Positions 11,565 through 23,658 are shown, numbered from the stretch's first letter. The stretch is DNA of 64,000 nt from Aphrocallistes beatrix (GCA_963281255.1 OY725491.1:806001-870000); one strand, 5' to 3'. The notes: a model not told the origin generated them from the sequence alone. Numbers and translations: made by a program.

Positions 11565-12153
11565 TGTCATTCACGAGAATCACAAGATTCAGAACAATTA
11601 TAGTCAATATACTAAGTACTTTTCCTTTCAATGAAGTTAAATAAAACTCGGTTAAAATTTGTCAGATATTTATTGACTAGAGCTGTAACCAATATATTAG
11701 TATAAGCTTCGCTTACCTCATATCAGTTTTAACTTAATAACTAGTCAGAAATGTATTGTTAGACTATTTGATAGGTTTTCCGATTGTTATACATATATAG
11801 AAGAATCAGAAAACATATACTTACAACAAGTATTCGATTTTGTATTACATTTATTATTGATCCATCTTGAATCAGGTCGGCACTGGTTGTATAATTTACA
11901 TTTTTTTACATTTTTCCTTCATTCTTTGAGTATTTAGAGGCAAATAAAGAAAGTTTTTAATCGAATTCAATTTATTTTCCTCATAAAAATGCCTCGGAAA
12001 CAATCAGATTTATTTTAAGACCATGCAGAAATTTCCAGGTCTAATAAATTCCCGGAAAGTTTCCACATTTGAGAATTCCCGGGAATTTTGCAACCCTAAT
12101 ACTGACACATATTTCATTGTTGTTGAGATTTATTAGTTACAAATAGCTCGAAG

Positions 12154-13113
12154 ATGGCTTCTAGAGACGAGTCTGTATCGCTACAATCAGACCTGAGCAT
12201 TACTAGTTTTGAAGATGTCGAAAGAATACTGTTGGAAAATAACATAGTTCAACAATATCACGGACACTTGAAACAAGTCAATATTCGTATTCTAATGTTT
12301 GAAGAACTCGAAACTAATCGATCTTACTGGGAAATGTTTAGTGATTGGGCTAACGGGGGTAGAGATAAAATTACCCGCAGAAACTTAGTGAAATATCTTA
12401 AAGAACTTAAAGAAGAGTTGCTAGCTGGGATAAGCATCTACACAAAACTGCTTGCTCAGAAAGAAGAGCTCGAAAAACATTTTCAAAACATGAAAATGAT
12501 GAATTTTGAAAATATCGTAGTTGAAAAAGGAATGCCTAATAACTTCGTAATAAATGATGCTACAAATCAGATTCTACTTGGAAATGGCTTCGAAGTTAGT
12601 CGTACGAAAATAAACGTCATTGTAAGAAGAGTAATTACGATGGCTGTTGGTTTGCTATTGATCCAAACAACCAACAATTGGGGAATAGCAGGAATTGGAA
12701 TTCTGTGCATGATTGGTCTCGTATTAATCTATAAATTCGCTAAATACAAGGGAAAGGAAAGATTCTTAAAGTATCAAGATGTTGAAAAGTCCCAAGACAA
12801 CCTGAATGGTAGATTATTAGATGAGATCAGAGTAAAAAATGATCATCTGAAAAAAATGTATCAAGCAATTGACAAGAGATTACACAAGAAGGACGTTATT
12901 TTGTACCTTGCGAACTCTTTTTATTCGGAATCGAAAGATGAAGCATTGAAAGAAATAACTGACGATGAACCTGACATAACTGCTGAACTTTGTGAAACGC
13001 TATCGAAAAGAGAAGCCAAAATATCCTGCAAGTCCTACCTCAAACGAGAATTTAACTGTTTAAACGAAGAAGCGGAAGAAATTCTGAGTGAAATTCAGAG
13101 CTCTAGAGAATGA
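12154..13113 (+). CDS. intact 319-residue helical protein with a membrane hairpin; family not recognised
   Basis: A single uninterrupted exon. Residues 17-110 look all-helical and contain the most conserved part (YHGHLKQVNIRILMFEEL, then FSDWANG and YLKELKEELLAGISIYTKLL), with heptad-like spacing towards residue 110. Residues about 157-195 form two close hydrophobic stretches (ITMAVGLLLI and IAGIGILCMIGLVLIYKFA), suggesting a hairpin in or against a membrane. A basic segment AKYKGKERFLKY follows, then a second charged helical region and a C-terminal block LSKREAKISCKSYLKREF. There is no signal peptide. The same order of parts survives in the two pseudogenes at 1130-2069 and 11048-11564, which supports it as a real gene family. 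I cannot assign a function. Confidence 0.75.
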   Translation: MASRDESVSLQSDLSITSFEDVERILLENNIVQQYHGHLKQVNIRILMFEELETNRSYWEMFSDWANGGRDKITRRNLVKYLKELKEELLAGISIYTKLLAQKEELEKHFQNMKMMNFENIVVEKGMPNNFVINDATNQILLGNGFEVSRTKINVIVRRVITMAVGLLLIQTTNNWGIAGIGILCMIGLVLIYKFAKYKGKERFLKYQDVEKSQDNLNGRLLDEIRVKNDHLKKMYQAIDKRLHKKDVILYLANSFYSESKDEALKEITDDEPDITAELCETLSKREAKISCKSYLKREFNCLNEEAEEILSEIQSSRE

Positions 13114-13116
13114 TCA

Positions 13117-14280
13117 TCTGTTAATCAGTGAGTTTTTCTTTTCATTTTCCTTTATGTATTAGATTGCACTTAGGTTTCTTGAATATTCCCAAAGCTTCGG
13201 TGCTTTCGTTACTATTTACTCATTTATCTAAATTATATTTGTTCCTGTAGAGAGTTGCATATTGTTCCATTCATGGTCCAATTCATTTCTAATATAATAA
13301 AACAGTAGTTTCCAACCTGAGATCCACAAGATACATCAGAGATTCAAGGGGTATGAAATTTGATATTATGACTAATGGAAGGGTTCCACAGAATGATAAT
13401 AAAATTGTTCTAGAATCTAGATGGTTCATAGCCAACGACGGTTGAAAATCGCTGTATTAAAAGATGGTAAATCTACTGCTATTCAGATGTAAGTTTGCAA
13501 TTAGAAAATATTTATGCATTTAAATTTTAATGATACACAATTAGAAATTCAGTATATTGGAAAAAATGCTATAAAAATTATGTTATATATGTAAGGTTAT
13601 TCTAGCAAGAATACTGTTGCATGGCTATAGTGGATCAAGAATTTAGTTCAAATATCAAGTTCATTTCAAAGTTCTCAATGATAACCAGTGGAGAATTTAT
13701 GGGTGGGTGAGGGTGAGAAGCCGCCCACCCTCGATCAACCTTGGCCCAACCTCAGATTTTCTTACTGGTGTCTGATATAAATAGTAGAAACAAAGTTTCC
13801 TATCCAATCAGATTCGATGCCTCGCTGATGCCACCTTATCATAGCCCGATCAGAATCACAATCATTGATGCAAACAATATTGATAAGAAAGACTAAGTTA
13901 AAGACAAAACAAATTCAACACATTTACTTTAGACTCGATCTATTGAAGTTACAGTGGAATTCACTTATTAAGAGCTCGGGTCTTGTCCACAAATGTTATT
14001 ACGCACAGTTGCTCATAGAGGAATAGAATTACGATAAAATCTGCAATCAGGACATATATTGTTGAATAAAGCAATTTGATAATAGGCAATCTCAATTGAA
14101 TTAGTGTCACTGGTATCCACAGGGAACTTCATGGGAACACAACGTATTAACCAGCCGAACAGCGAAAGCGAACAAATAACGCTTGTTTATCCTGAACAAA
14201 AGATTAATTAAATTAATATTATAGTAACAAATAAATACAGTAAAGCATAAAACACATTAAACATAGGCCTTATTAGTAAT
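13117..14280. other. intergenic stretch; family-A 3' flank at its right end
   Basis: No gene seen. About 13940-14190 (ACAGTGGAATTCACTTATTA ... CCAGCCGAACAGCGAAAGCG) matches 18185-18420, the flank downstream of gene A2, showing that A1 and A2 were duplicated together with their 3' flanks. Confidence 0.55.
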
Positions 14281-14290
14281 ATCATAATTC

Positions 14291-15444
14291 TCAATGAACA
14301 AAAGATCTAAACGCCTGAATGAAAGGAGGTCTTTGCTGAGTTCTTCTCTCCTCCAGACTAGAGCGGTATCTTTCCATCAGAGGGCGAGTTAGCCAATCAT
14401 TCACGTGATTGAACTTCTTCCTTCGATTAAACAATTTTACTAAAATACTTAAGGAAACAAAAAAATATGCGAAAAGTATATATAACTCCATCAGATAAAT
14501 GAAGACTATTTTCATTCGTCCACATATGGTGCCTATTTTGAATGCAAAAGCATGCCAAGAAGATGGGAATTTTGGAAAATAACCAAAGGACAAAAGTTCA
14601 AAGAAGTTAGAATCAGAAAAAAGGTAGAATATTCCATTGGCGAAAACAGAGATGTATATTAGTAATAATAATAATCCCAGAAAGTGAGTCGAGACTTGAG
14701 CATAAAAGAATTGATTAGCGATTCTCTTCTTCTCCAAATATTCCCTTCGAGAAGAGTGGTAAAGAGCTTCATCTCTTCTTCCTTTCAACAAGACATAGAA
14801 AGCACGAGAAGAAGAAATGTAAACGAAAATATCAGATAAACCCAATAGAAATTCTACAAACGCCCCAATGATTAGTGTTATATTAAACAAAATTGATATC
14901 AATGAGATAATTACTCTAATCAAGATATACACAGTGTATTTCGTCACCCATTGCTTGTATGGTAAATTGATGAAAGCTCTTCTCAATACGATTAGAAATA
15001 GACAAATTATGGGAAATATTAAACCCATTGTGATCTCAGACAAGTTAATAATATATTGAGAATATCCGCTGTGTTCAACTTCCCTGGAAATTATAGTGCG
15101 ATTTCTGTAAATGAATGTAGGATTATCGAAGAATATGGAAAAATTCACATTATTTGAAACTGAAAGTATCGCTCCAATTCCGAGGAATGCATTCGTTATA
15201 ATCTCAACCATCATTATACAATAAGGAAATTATACACCATGGATTGTATCTCTAGATTCTTCTTCATTTTATCTAAGTCGATATTGAATATGGTTGAGTA
15301 AGGAACATTTCTGATCTGAATTCTAACCTGATATTTCTGATACAGGAAGTAGATCAACACAGGAAGAGTGACAGCAGAAATTGAAACCAGAGCTACTATC
15401 ACTATAATGATATCGTCGATGTAATTTGGTGTACTAAATACCAT
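14291..15444 (-). pseudogene. family-A seven-segment receptor-like gene A1, one frameshift
   Basis: Starts at the ATG at 15444 (VFSTPNYIDD, then the first membrane segment) and ends FRSFVH before the stop at 14291. The coding sequence is open except for one missing base near 15216-15222: CATTATACAATAAGG where its paralogues read CATTATTACAATAAGG. This shifts the frame just after VYNFLIV in the second membrane segment. Everything else is present: inner loop 1 with NVPYSTIFNIDLDK, the outer loop with NRT and NFS glycosylation sequons, the KGRRDEALYHSSRR loop and the family tail. Either a very young pseudogene or a sequencing slip. Confidence 0.8.
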
Positions 15445-15499
15445 TTTGGATATGCTTTTTCTTAATAAATTTAAACAGATATATTTACTCAGAATCCTG

Positions 15500-15611
15500 A
15501 GTAATATATTCTATTTATATATGTTTATTCTGTATTGAATGGCATACAATGTTAACATTTTCGCGTAAATTATCCAGAGTTTAATTCTCTTGTTGTGGTA
15601 GCCTACTTTCA
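15500..15611 (-). promoter_or_regulatory. family-A upstream block of A1
   Basis: Contains CTATTTATATATGTTTATTC (TATAAATAG on the coding strand) and AATGTTAACATT, then CCAGAGTTTAATTCTCTTGT, all in the same order as upstream of A2, A4 and A6. A TGACTCAT site lies further up at about 15789-15796. Confidence 0.55.
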
Positions 15612-17407
15612 CTGCATAACTTCTAAGAAGTATCTTGAGGGAAAATAAAAATAAATCTCTATTATCTCTCTCGATTGCTTGTCTTTGATCTTACCATCTA
15701 AATTCTCCTATCGTGTATTTGAATAGGAATATTACACTATGTATTAAATACACTGGGAAATACTATCTGAACTCTATCCTAGCTTATATTGTATGACTCA
15801 TGATGGTCATTTGATATAACACTAGTAATATAGTCAAATGCAGGGATTATACTTTCATAGTTCAAATATTTCTTTGTCTATCCAGTACGAGGAGTCTCAG
15901 TATGCTTTGAGTCTGGAGTAGTTGCTTTCGTTTGGTTGTGTTGAAAATTCCTAGGTTTGTTCATTTACATATTCGTATCTTTTCCTTTAAGTTTGATTTT
16001 TTCAAGTTACAATTTGCAAATCATTTCCTATGGGATTTTAATTTATTATCTTTACAGAAAAATGATAGTTGAGAACAAATTTTGCAAATTGAATATTATC
16101 AATGGTACAGTAAATTCACAAACTAAATTTGGTTTGTAAAACATAAATGCATCACAAAGATATGCCAATCCGACACTTGTGGTTGTGTTTTCATAGATGA
16201 AAAATATCTTCGAAAATTTCTTTATCACAATATTAGGAGCTTAGGGGCATGCCTAATTTCGGGACGGGACCGTCCCGGAAATTTAGCATGCCCTGGACTT
16301 AGTCTATTAAACTAAAGACTCAAACCAAATGACTATACGTATATTAATACATATGTATATTATTGTAACTCGATTTATTGAGAGTCACAGTGTAATTCGC
16401 TTATTAATAACTCAAGCTTTGCTCACAAAACCTTTCTAAGACGCTAAGTTGCTTATGAGAAACAGAATTACGATAAAATCAACACTTAGGACTTCAATTT
16501 GATAATTAGCCCCTATCTGCAGTAGATTGACATTATTATTAAATGAATTAGGAGAGCGAATCGTAGAATTAACGTTCTAATTTAATTAGTAAGTAATCCA
16601 GATAATGCATGTCCACAAACTAGAATATTTAGATTTTACAAAGCGAGATTATATAACCGAAATTGTGACGATATTAATATGTAGAGACAATTTCCTAAAC
16701 AGACAATGCCTTCACACTAAACCAATTGCTTATTGATGTTAATGGGGTAGTTTGGGATTCTGTTCTTGTAGTAGATACTTATGTTTGAATAGATCTTCCC
16801 AGTGATAAATACATTGTACCTGCTATCCACTGTTATAAAATTGGGACAAAGTATAAGCACGAGTTAGTTTCTTTTGATCAATTAGTTTCCAGTTTGTAAT
16901 CCAATTCGAAGTGTTATAATCTTACAGTTCAGCAATGTTGCATAAAACATTGTTTCTTCTCTAATGCAGATGGAAATGAGACGACCGCAATTCCCTAGTT
17001 TATGATTAAATAGCCGCACGAACTCAAGATCAAAGTTGTATAATCCTAGTTTGATATTATAGTCGCTTATCCGATCAAACACGAATTATTGAAGCACGCT
17101 ACGATGAAATCTGATATCTGAGATGATTTTGCAGTGAATCTTCTCTACAATCTCAAATGAAGTCACAAAGAAATTATCTAGACTCTAGGGTTTAAAATTG
17201 GAATTGGTGAGCATAGGTACTATCAGTACGATATACCGAAAGTAAGTTGTTGTTGTATGCGAGAGCTTCCCACGAGAAACCAGACAATTTTCTGTAATCA
17301 TTACAATCTATTTCATAGCATTCTTTTCTTGAACATCTTTGTACCGACTTAGGGTTCTTATTTGAATGTATCCCTTTCAGCGGCTGCCCGTTTGCTCGTG
17401 AATAAAA
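15612..17407. other. gene-free stretch with remnants of a lost family-A flank
   Basis: No convincing gene. About 16370-16500 repeats the family-A 3' flank seen at 13940 and 18185, suggesting a module whose gene was deleted. A small palindromic element is at 16242-16300. The rest shows nothing recognisable. Confidence 0.5.
16242..16300. mobile_element. short palindromic element, GGGCATGCC type
   Basis: GGGGCATGCCTAATTTCGGG ... CCCGGAAATTTAGCATGCCC, almost entirely self-complementary. Related copies at 32457-32513 and 41083-41180. Confidence 0.6.
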
Positions 17408-18074
17408 CGTGTTATAACACTGTTATAACACTGTTATAACATGTGTTATAACACTGTTATAACACTGTTATAACACTGTTATAACGCTGTTATAACACTG
17501 TTATAACATGTGTTATAACACTGTTATAACACTGTTATATCACTGTTATAACACTGTTATGACACTGTTATAACATGTGTTATAACACTGTTATAACACT
17601 GTTATAACGCTGTTATAACACTGTTATAACACTGTTATAACACTGTTATAACACTGTTATAACGCTGTTATAACAGTGTTATAAGACGTGTTATAACATG
17701 TGTTATAACACTGTTATAACACTGTTATAACACGTGTTATAACACTGTTATAACACTGTTATAACGCTGTTATAACACTGTTATAACACTGTTATAACAC
17801 TGTTATAACACTGTTATAACACTGTTATAACACTGTTATAACACTGTTATAACGCTGTTATAACACTGTTATAACACTGTTATAACACCGTTATAACACT
17901 GTTATAACACTGTTATAACACTGTTATAACACTGTTATAACACTGTTATAACACTGTTATAACACCGTTATAACACTGTTATAACACTGTTATAACACGT
18001 GTTATAACACTGTTATAACACGTGTTATAACACTTATAATATCACGTGTTATAACACTGTTATAACACTGTTAT
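17408..18074. repeat. 11-base tandem repeat, about 60 units
   Basis: Units of TTATAACACTG run for about 660 bases with a few variants (CACGTG, CATGTG, CGCTG, CACCG between the cores). Every core GTTATAAC is a palindrome, so each unit also reads as TTATAACAGTG on the other strand. There are no spacers of unique sequence, so it is a minisatellite rather than a CRISPR array. Confidence 0.95.
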
Positions 18075-18521
18075 TAGTAAAGAAAAAAGATAGAAGGATT
18101 ATAAAATGCCAATTTCGACTGAATCAGGAAAATACGGTTGATGATGAGATTGACAAGCGTGCTACGATGGTAAATCTCACGTTAAAAACTCGATTTATAG
18201 AAATTTACAGTGGAATTCACTTATTAACAACTCAAGTTTTTCCCATAAACCCTTTATAAGACGCTAAGTTGCTTATAGAGGAACAGAATCACGATAAAAT
18301 CAACGCTAAGGACTTAAATTTGTTGCTAATAGACAAACTCCATTGTATTAGGTTTACTGATGTCCACAGGGAGCGTCATGGAAACATAACTTATTCACCA
18401 GCCGAACAGCGAAAGCGAACAAAAACTGAAGATACATGAAACTAATATTATACTTGTAATAGCCAAAAAGAAGCAAAAGCATAAAACACACTAAACATAG
18501 GCCCTATTAATATCTTAGTTA

Positions 18522-19640
18522 TCAGTACACAAGATGAGACCTAAACGCCTGAATGAAAGGAGGTCTTTGCTGAGTTCTTCTCCTCTCCAGACTAGAGCGG
18601 TACCTTTCCATCAGAGGGCGAGTTATCCAATCATTCACGTGATTGAACTTCTTCCTCCGAATAAGCAATTTTACTAAAATACTTATGGAAACAAATATAT
18701 ATGCGAAAAATAAGTATAACTCTATCAGGTAGATTATTGCCATTTTTATATGTTGAAAGATGTCTGCTATTTTGAATGCAAACGCATGCCAAGAAGATGG
18801 GAATATAGGAAAATAGCCAAACGTCATGAGTTCAAAGAAGTTAGGATCAGGAATAGTGTAGAATATGTAATAGGCGAAAATAGAGATGTGTAGCAGCAAT
18901 AATAGAAATCCCAGAAAGTGAGTAAATAACTGAGCATAATAGAAGCGATTAGCGATTTTCTTCTTCTCCAAATAATCTTTTCGGGAAGAATGGTAAAGTG
19001 CTTCATCTCTTCTTCCTTTCAACAAGACATAGAAAGCACGAGAAGAAGAATTATACACACAAATATCAAAAATGCTGAATAATAATTGCACAAGCTCACC
19101 AATGATGATAGTTATATGAATCCAAAATAGTATCAAAATGACAATTACTCGAATTAAGATATACACACTGTATTTCCTCACCCATTGTTGGTATGGTAAA
19201 TTGATGAAAGCTCTTCTTAACACGATTAGAAATAGACAGAGTACAGGGAATATAAAGCCAGTAATGGTATCAGACAAGTAACTCATATATTGAAAATATC
19301 GGTTTCGTTCTACTGTGATAAATATGGTGCGATTTCTGTAAGTGAATGACACATTCTTAGAAAGTCCAATCGCTGCAATTCCGACGAATACATTCGTTAT
19401 AATCTCAATCATCATTATTACAATAAGGAAATTATACACCATGGATTGTATCTCCAGATTCTTCTTCACTTTATCTAAGTCGATATTGAATATGGTTGAG
19501 TCAGGAACATTTCTAATCTGAATTCTAACCTGATATTTCTGATACAGGAAGTAGATCAACACAGGTAGAGTGACAGTAATAATTGAAACCACAGTTACTA
19601 TCACTATAATGATAGTCTCAACGTATGGACTCAATGACAT
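18522..19640 (-). CDS. family-A seven-segment receptor-like protein A2
   Basis: Intact, 372 residues, one exon, ATG at 19640. Predicted membrane segments at about residues 7-36, 67-92, 118-144, 157-180, 182-205, 236-262 and 303-332. With the N-terminus outside, the first inner loop is long (YQVRIQIRNVPDST and DLDKVKKNLEIQ), outer loop 1 carries NVSF and NRT sequons, inner loops 2 and 3 are basic (RRAFINLP; KGRRDEALYHSSRKDYLEKK) and a tail of about 42 residues has HVNDWITRPLMERYR and QQRPPFIQAFRS. The layout fits a G-protein-coupled-receptor-like protein, but I find no signature of a named class, so the receptor role is inference. Confidence 0.8.
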   Translation of the reverse strand: MSLSPYVETIIIVIVTVVSIITVTLPVLIYFLYQKYQVRIQIRNVPDSTIFNIDLDKVKKNLEIQSMVYNFLIVIMMIEIITNVFVGIAAIGLSKNVSFTYRNRTIFITVERNRYFQYMSYLSDTITGFIFPVLCLFLIVLRRAFINLPYQQWVRKYSVYILIRVIVILILFWIHITIIIGELVQLLFSIFDICVYNSSSRAFYVLLKGRRDEALYHSSRKDYLEKKKIANRFYYAQLFTHFLGFLLLLLHISIFAYYIFYTIPDPNFFELMTFGYFPIFPSSWHAFAFKIADIFQHIKMAIIYLIELYLFFAYIFVSISILVKLLIRRKKFNHVNDWITRPLMERYRSSLERRRTQQRPPFIQAFRSHLVY

Positions 19641-19689
19641 TTTCCTTTTTCACAGTAAATTTGGACAAGTATTGCTTATAATAGCTTGT

Positions 19690-19810
19690 AATATATTACT
19701 ATTTATATATGTTTTTTCTGTTATTAATGCTAAAGCAATGCTAACATTTTCACGTGGATTATCCAGAGTTTAATTCCCCTGTTGTGACCTCAAAGTGTAT
19801 TTTAGGAAAA
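19690..19810 (-). promoter_or_regulatory. promoter block of A2
   Basis: ATTTATATATG at 19701 gives a TATATAAAT box on the coding strand. ATGCTAA (TTAGCAT on the coding strand) occurs twice, at 19727-19733 and 19738-19744, then TTATCCAGAGTTTAATTCCC. The same order is found before A1, A4 and A6. Confidence 0.55.
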
Positions 19811-20530
19811 GGGACAATAAAATTAAATTTATATTATCTCACTCCAATTAATTGTCTTCGACTTCAACATCGTTGTGTAACTATTGTCTATCTCAATACG
19901 AATATTGCTCTACAATTTACTATAAAAATCGAAAGTGATAAAATTCTGGAAAAGTATATAATGTTCATAAAAGATCCATATGGACATTTTGTTAGAAATC
20001 ATACATTTAGATCTCACATGATCGCTTGTGCAGACAATCCAATTCACATTTACGAATGAAATTTTATACTAGAGTTATTATTTTTTACAAGAACTTAAAA
20101 GAAAATCCAATTCAAAATGTTTGCCTACACTATGTACACTAAGTAACAAATAGACAATACAAACATCTCCTAGATCACTGAGTATTGTGGCACGAAAGAT
20201 AGTATATACAGTAGAACTCGGTTAGTACGTACTCGGGATAAGACGTACTTCGGCTTAGTACGTACTCATTTCTCTGAGCAAAATTCATGTATTATATAGA
20301 TTTCTATGTAATATCAACTCGGTTAGTACGTAGTTACGGATAGTGCGTACTTTTTTCCGCTTCCCGGAGGTTACGTACTAACCGAGTTCTGCTGTACTAA
20401 TGGACATTCTATGTCTTCATGTACTGATCCCAGGAGTTAGCAACTTATGGCACGTGAGCCTAAATTGATGTCATGAGGAGTTGAAAATATTTGTGGGTCG
20501 ACAGACCGACTTTCATGTATATTCAGGTAT
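19811..20530. other. gene-free stretch between A2 and the A3-A4 unit
   Basis: Apart from the inverted-repeat element at 20207-20396, nothing recognisable. The open frame at 19754-20059 overlaps the A2 promoter and has no supporting features. Confidence 0.4.
20207..20396. mobile_element. miniature inverted-repeat element
   Basis: Starts TACAGTAGAACTCGGTTAGT and ends ACTAACCGAGTTCTGCTGTA, near-perfect inverted termini of more than 20 bases with TA ends, as in pogo/Tc1-type elements. No coding capacity. Confidence 0.75.
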
Positions 20531-22278
20531 TGGTTACTCTAGACAGGCGTGCCACTGGCACACAGGGTCATAAATATATTGACATTATAGGTAAACTGGC
20601 ACACTTCATTCAAAAGGTTGCCGGTCTCTGATGTATCCGATACCCAATGCTGATTTAACTGATATACTATGCTGATGCATCGGGTATTCTAAGCAAATGT
20701 AGTCTTGCATGAAGTTGCTATGAACTATAGACTTTAATTTAACCTTAGGAGTTCCTATTACTTGTGTTTCTACAGGATACTTGATATCTATAATTGTGTA
20801 GACTCTCCTCACATCTAATAGCATGCTCCATCTGTTATCTATTACTTAAATATTATGACTCAGATCAGCATTTAGTATAGCAATAATCACTAACTGCTAA
20901 CAATGCTAAGAGCCTATGCGCTTTGAGTTCAATCAGCATTTGCAAATCTGTCCAGTGTAACTTTTGTGTAGTAATATTCTATTAATTAAGAATATGATAC
21001 GTTGTGAAATGCAATTGAAAAGTATTAGTCGATACACTGATAAAGCAGCTCCAGTAGTGACTAAGAGATACGAAAAGCAAATAAGTTAGTACATTCAACT
21101 CGATTTATAGAGATTAACCGGTATTAGGTTTTAAAGACTTCCATAAGGAACTTGATACGGACACAATATATTCATCTGTGGTATTAGGAAAGCGAACAAA
21201 GTATGCTCGTTTAAAAAACAGTACACATAGATACATGAAATGAATAATATGACAATAAATCAATAAACAAAAACCAAGAAACTCATTAAATATAGACCTT
21301 CTTAATATTTTAATTATCGATACACAAGATGAGACCTAAACGCCTGAATGAAAGGAGGTCTTTGCTGAGTTCTCTCCTCCAGAGTAGCTCTATAGTTCTC
21401 CATCAGTGGACGAGTTAGCCAATCATTTACGTGATTGAACTTCTTCTTTCGAATGAATAACTTTACTAAAATACTTAAGGAAACAAACAAATATACGAAA
21501 AACATATATAAATCTGTCATATAAACTAATGCTGCTCTTATTTGGCACATATTTTTCTTTATCTTGGATGCGATAGGATACCAAGAAGACGGGAAATTAG
21601 GAAAATAACCAAACGTCATAAGTTCAAATAAGTTAGGATCATGAATAGTGTCGAATATGTAATAGGCGAAAGAAGAGACGTATAGCAGCAATAATTGAAA
21701 TCCCAGAAAGTGAGTGAATAATTGAGTATAGAAGAATTGATTGGCGATTCTCTTCTTCTCCAAATAGTCGCTTCGAGAAGGATGATAAAATGCTTCATCT
21801 CTTCTTCCTTTCAACAAGACAGAGAAAGCATGAGAAGAAGAATTATACACACAAATATCAAAAATGCCCAATAATAATTGCACAAACATACCAACGATTA
21901 TTGTTTTATGAAAACAAAATAATATCAAAATGACAATTACTCTAATTAACATATACATACTGTATTTCCTCACCCATTGTTGGTATGGTAAATTGATGAA
22001 AGCTCTCCTTAATATGATTAGGAATAGACAGAGTACAGGGAATATAAGACCAGTAATGATATCAGACAACTTACTCATATAGTCAACTCGGATAAGTACA
22101 GTGCGATTTCTGTGAGAGAATATAACACTTTCTAAAAGTCTTCCTACCTCTGCAATTACGAGGAACATTTGATACGATTTCAGTCATCATTAATGCAATA
22201 ACGAAATTATACACCATGGATTGTATCTCCAGATTCTTCTTCACTTTATCTAAGTCGATATTGAATATGGTTGAGTAA

Positions 22279-22911
22279 CAGCGCCGGCGCCACCGGTCCG
22301 GTTGGTCCAGTTTTCACCGGACCACTTTTAAGAAAAAGCTAAAGTGGTCCGGTAAAACCGGACCACTTTTAATGGTGGTCCGGATAGGTCCGGCTAGATC
22401 ATACACTTCATTGATTGAATAATGTCTACATCTAGATTCTAGTAAGAAAGAGTGTTGATTGTACTAAGGTAGCAATGTGATGACAACTGTTTACTATTAG
22501 TATAGAACCAATTTTTCCATGTTTGGCGATTGTTTCAACTATTGCTTGTGTTACCTGCCACGAATGCCACCTCAGAACGCACATTTAGTGCTTTACGCAG
22601 GTTTGAATATTATCTAAGGTGCACTATGGCGCAGTCTCGGCTGAACCATTTAATGATTTTACGCTATCACCAAGATCGAACAGACTGTCTCCAACTTGAG
22701 CCAATTGTTAATGAGTATGTTCTCAGAAATGAGGCTCGACAATCAACATTTGCTAGTTTTTAGTCACTCCTGTTACTAATATTAATTATTTGCGCTCGTA
22801 TTAGACTATAAGTTATCAGTAGTCACATCCTATAATCCTATATCTGATTGAACCTGAACTTTCGTAGTTAAGTTCAACCGGACCACTTCAAATGAGGCGG
22901 CGCCGGCCCTG
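22279..22911 (+). mobile_element. hAT-type transposon, internally deleted
   Basis: Ends CAGCGCCGGCGCCACC and the complement CAGGGCCGGCGCCGCC are 16-base inverted repeats with two mismatches. AGTAA flanks both sides, and the uninterrupted paralogue A5 (about 27505-27515) has one copy, so the target duplication appears to be 5 bases. Subterminal CCGGACCACTT repeats occur on both sides. Most of the transposase is gone; the surviving frame is the next entry. Confidence 0.85.
22530..22763 (+). pseudogene. C-terminal dimerisation domain of a hAT transposase
   Basis: Seventy-seven codons with LLVLPATNATSERTFSALRR and RLNHLMILRYH, the classic hAT C-terminal dimerisation signature. The catalytic core upstream is absent, so it encodes only the tail of the enzyme. 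It lies in the transposon at 22279-22911. Confidence 0.85.
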
Positions 22912-23658
22912 AGTAAGAAACATTCTTAATTTGTATTCTAATCTGATACTTCTGATACAGAAAGTAGATCAACACAGGTAGAGTGACAGCAAGAAATGTG
23001 ATCAGAAACAAGAATGGTAAAATGATATGCAGGGAGATATTTAATATATTTGTCATTTGAGATTTCTTTATGAAATAATTCTGAAGATTTATCAGGTTTT
23101 GTACAATCCACTTCTATTAATACTAATTTGTTCAAATATGTAAGACTAGAATCCTAACATTTCGATGGTGCAGTTCCCTAATACTGTCGAGTTTCCAATA
23201 GAACAATCCCCAATAAATATCAATTCTGAAACTTATAATTTCAGATAGAAATTAAGCGAATTTGTTTTGTCAGCAGTAATATAATGCTTTAAATTGCATT
23301 GGATTCTTAGAAATTAATTCAACAAAAATGTCAGTACAACTCAATAACATCGATCCTGTTTTATCATCAGTTTCATTATGAATTAAAGTAGAGTTAGTTT
23401 ATTATTAGTTATCTAACAACAGTGCTTCAGTTACATGACAATGATTGTAACTATGAATTCACATAAAGACTTGAATAGAGAGTAAAGCAAAATGTTTCAC
23501 AACTAGTTTTACAATGAACAGGATTGAAGCATATAATTATTATAAATACACATATTATAGAACTGAAACATACAAACTTATCAAGGAGAGACCTCAAATA
23601 ACCAATACAAAACTAAAATAAAAAATATCAACCACAGCCCATGTTAGTGGCTCAATTA

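Larger units (their letters stand above)
21314..23056 (-). pseudogene. family-A gene A3, split by a hAT element and frameshifted
   Basis: The N-terminal part (23056 to 22912: MTNILNISLHIILPFLF, first membrane segment, YQIRIQIKNV) is cut by the transposon at 22279-22911. Coding sequence resumes at TIFNIDLDKVKKNLE. A 2-base deletion near 22165-22180, shared with A5, then changes frame in the second membrane segment. The remaining 284 codons to 21314 are open, with KGRRDEAFYHPSRSDYLEKK and the family tail (MENYRATLEERTQQRPPFIQ). Two independent lesions make it non-functional. It is the counterpart of A5 in the duplicated three-gene unit. Confidence 0.85.

Noticed and set aside
17408-18074. CRISPR-like array
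   Set aside because: Units are 11 bases with no unique spacers; it is a minisatellite.
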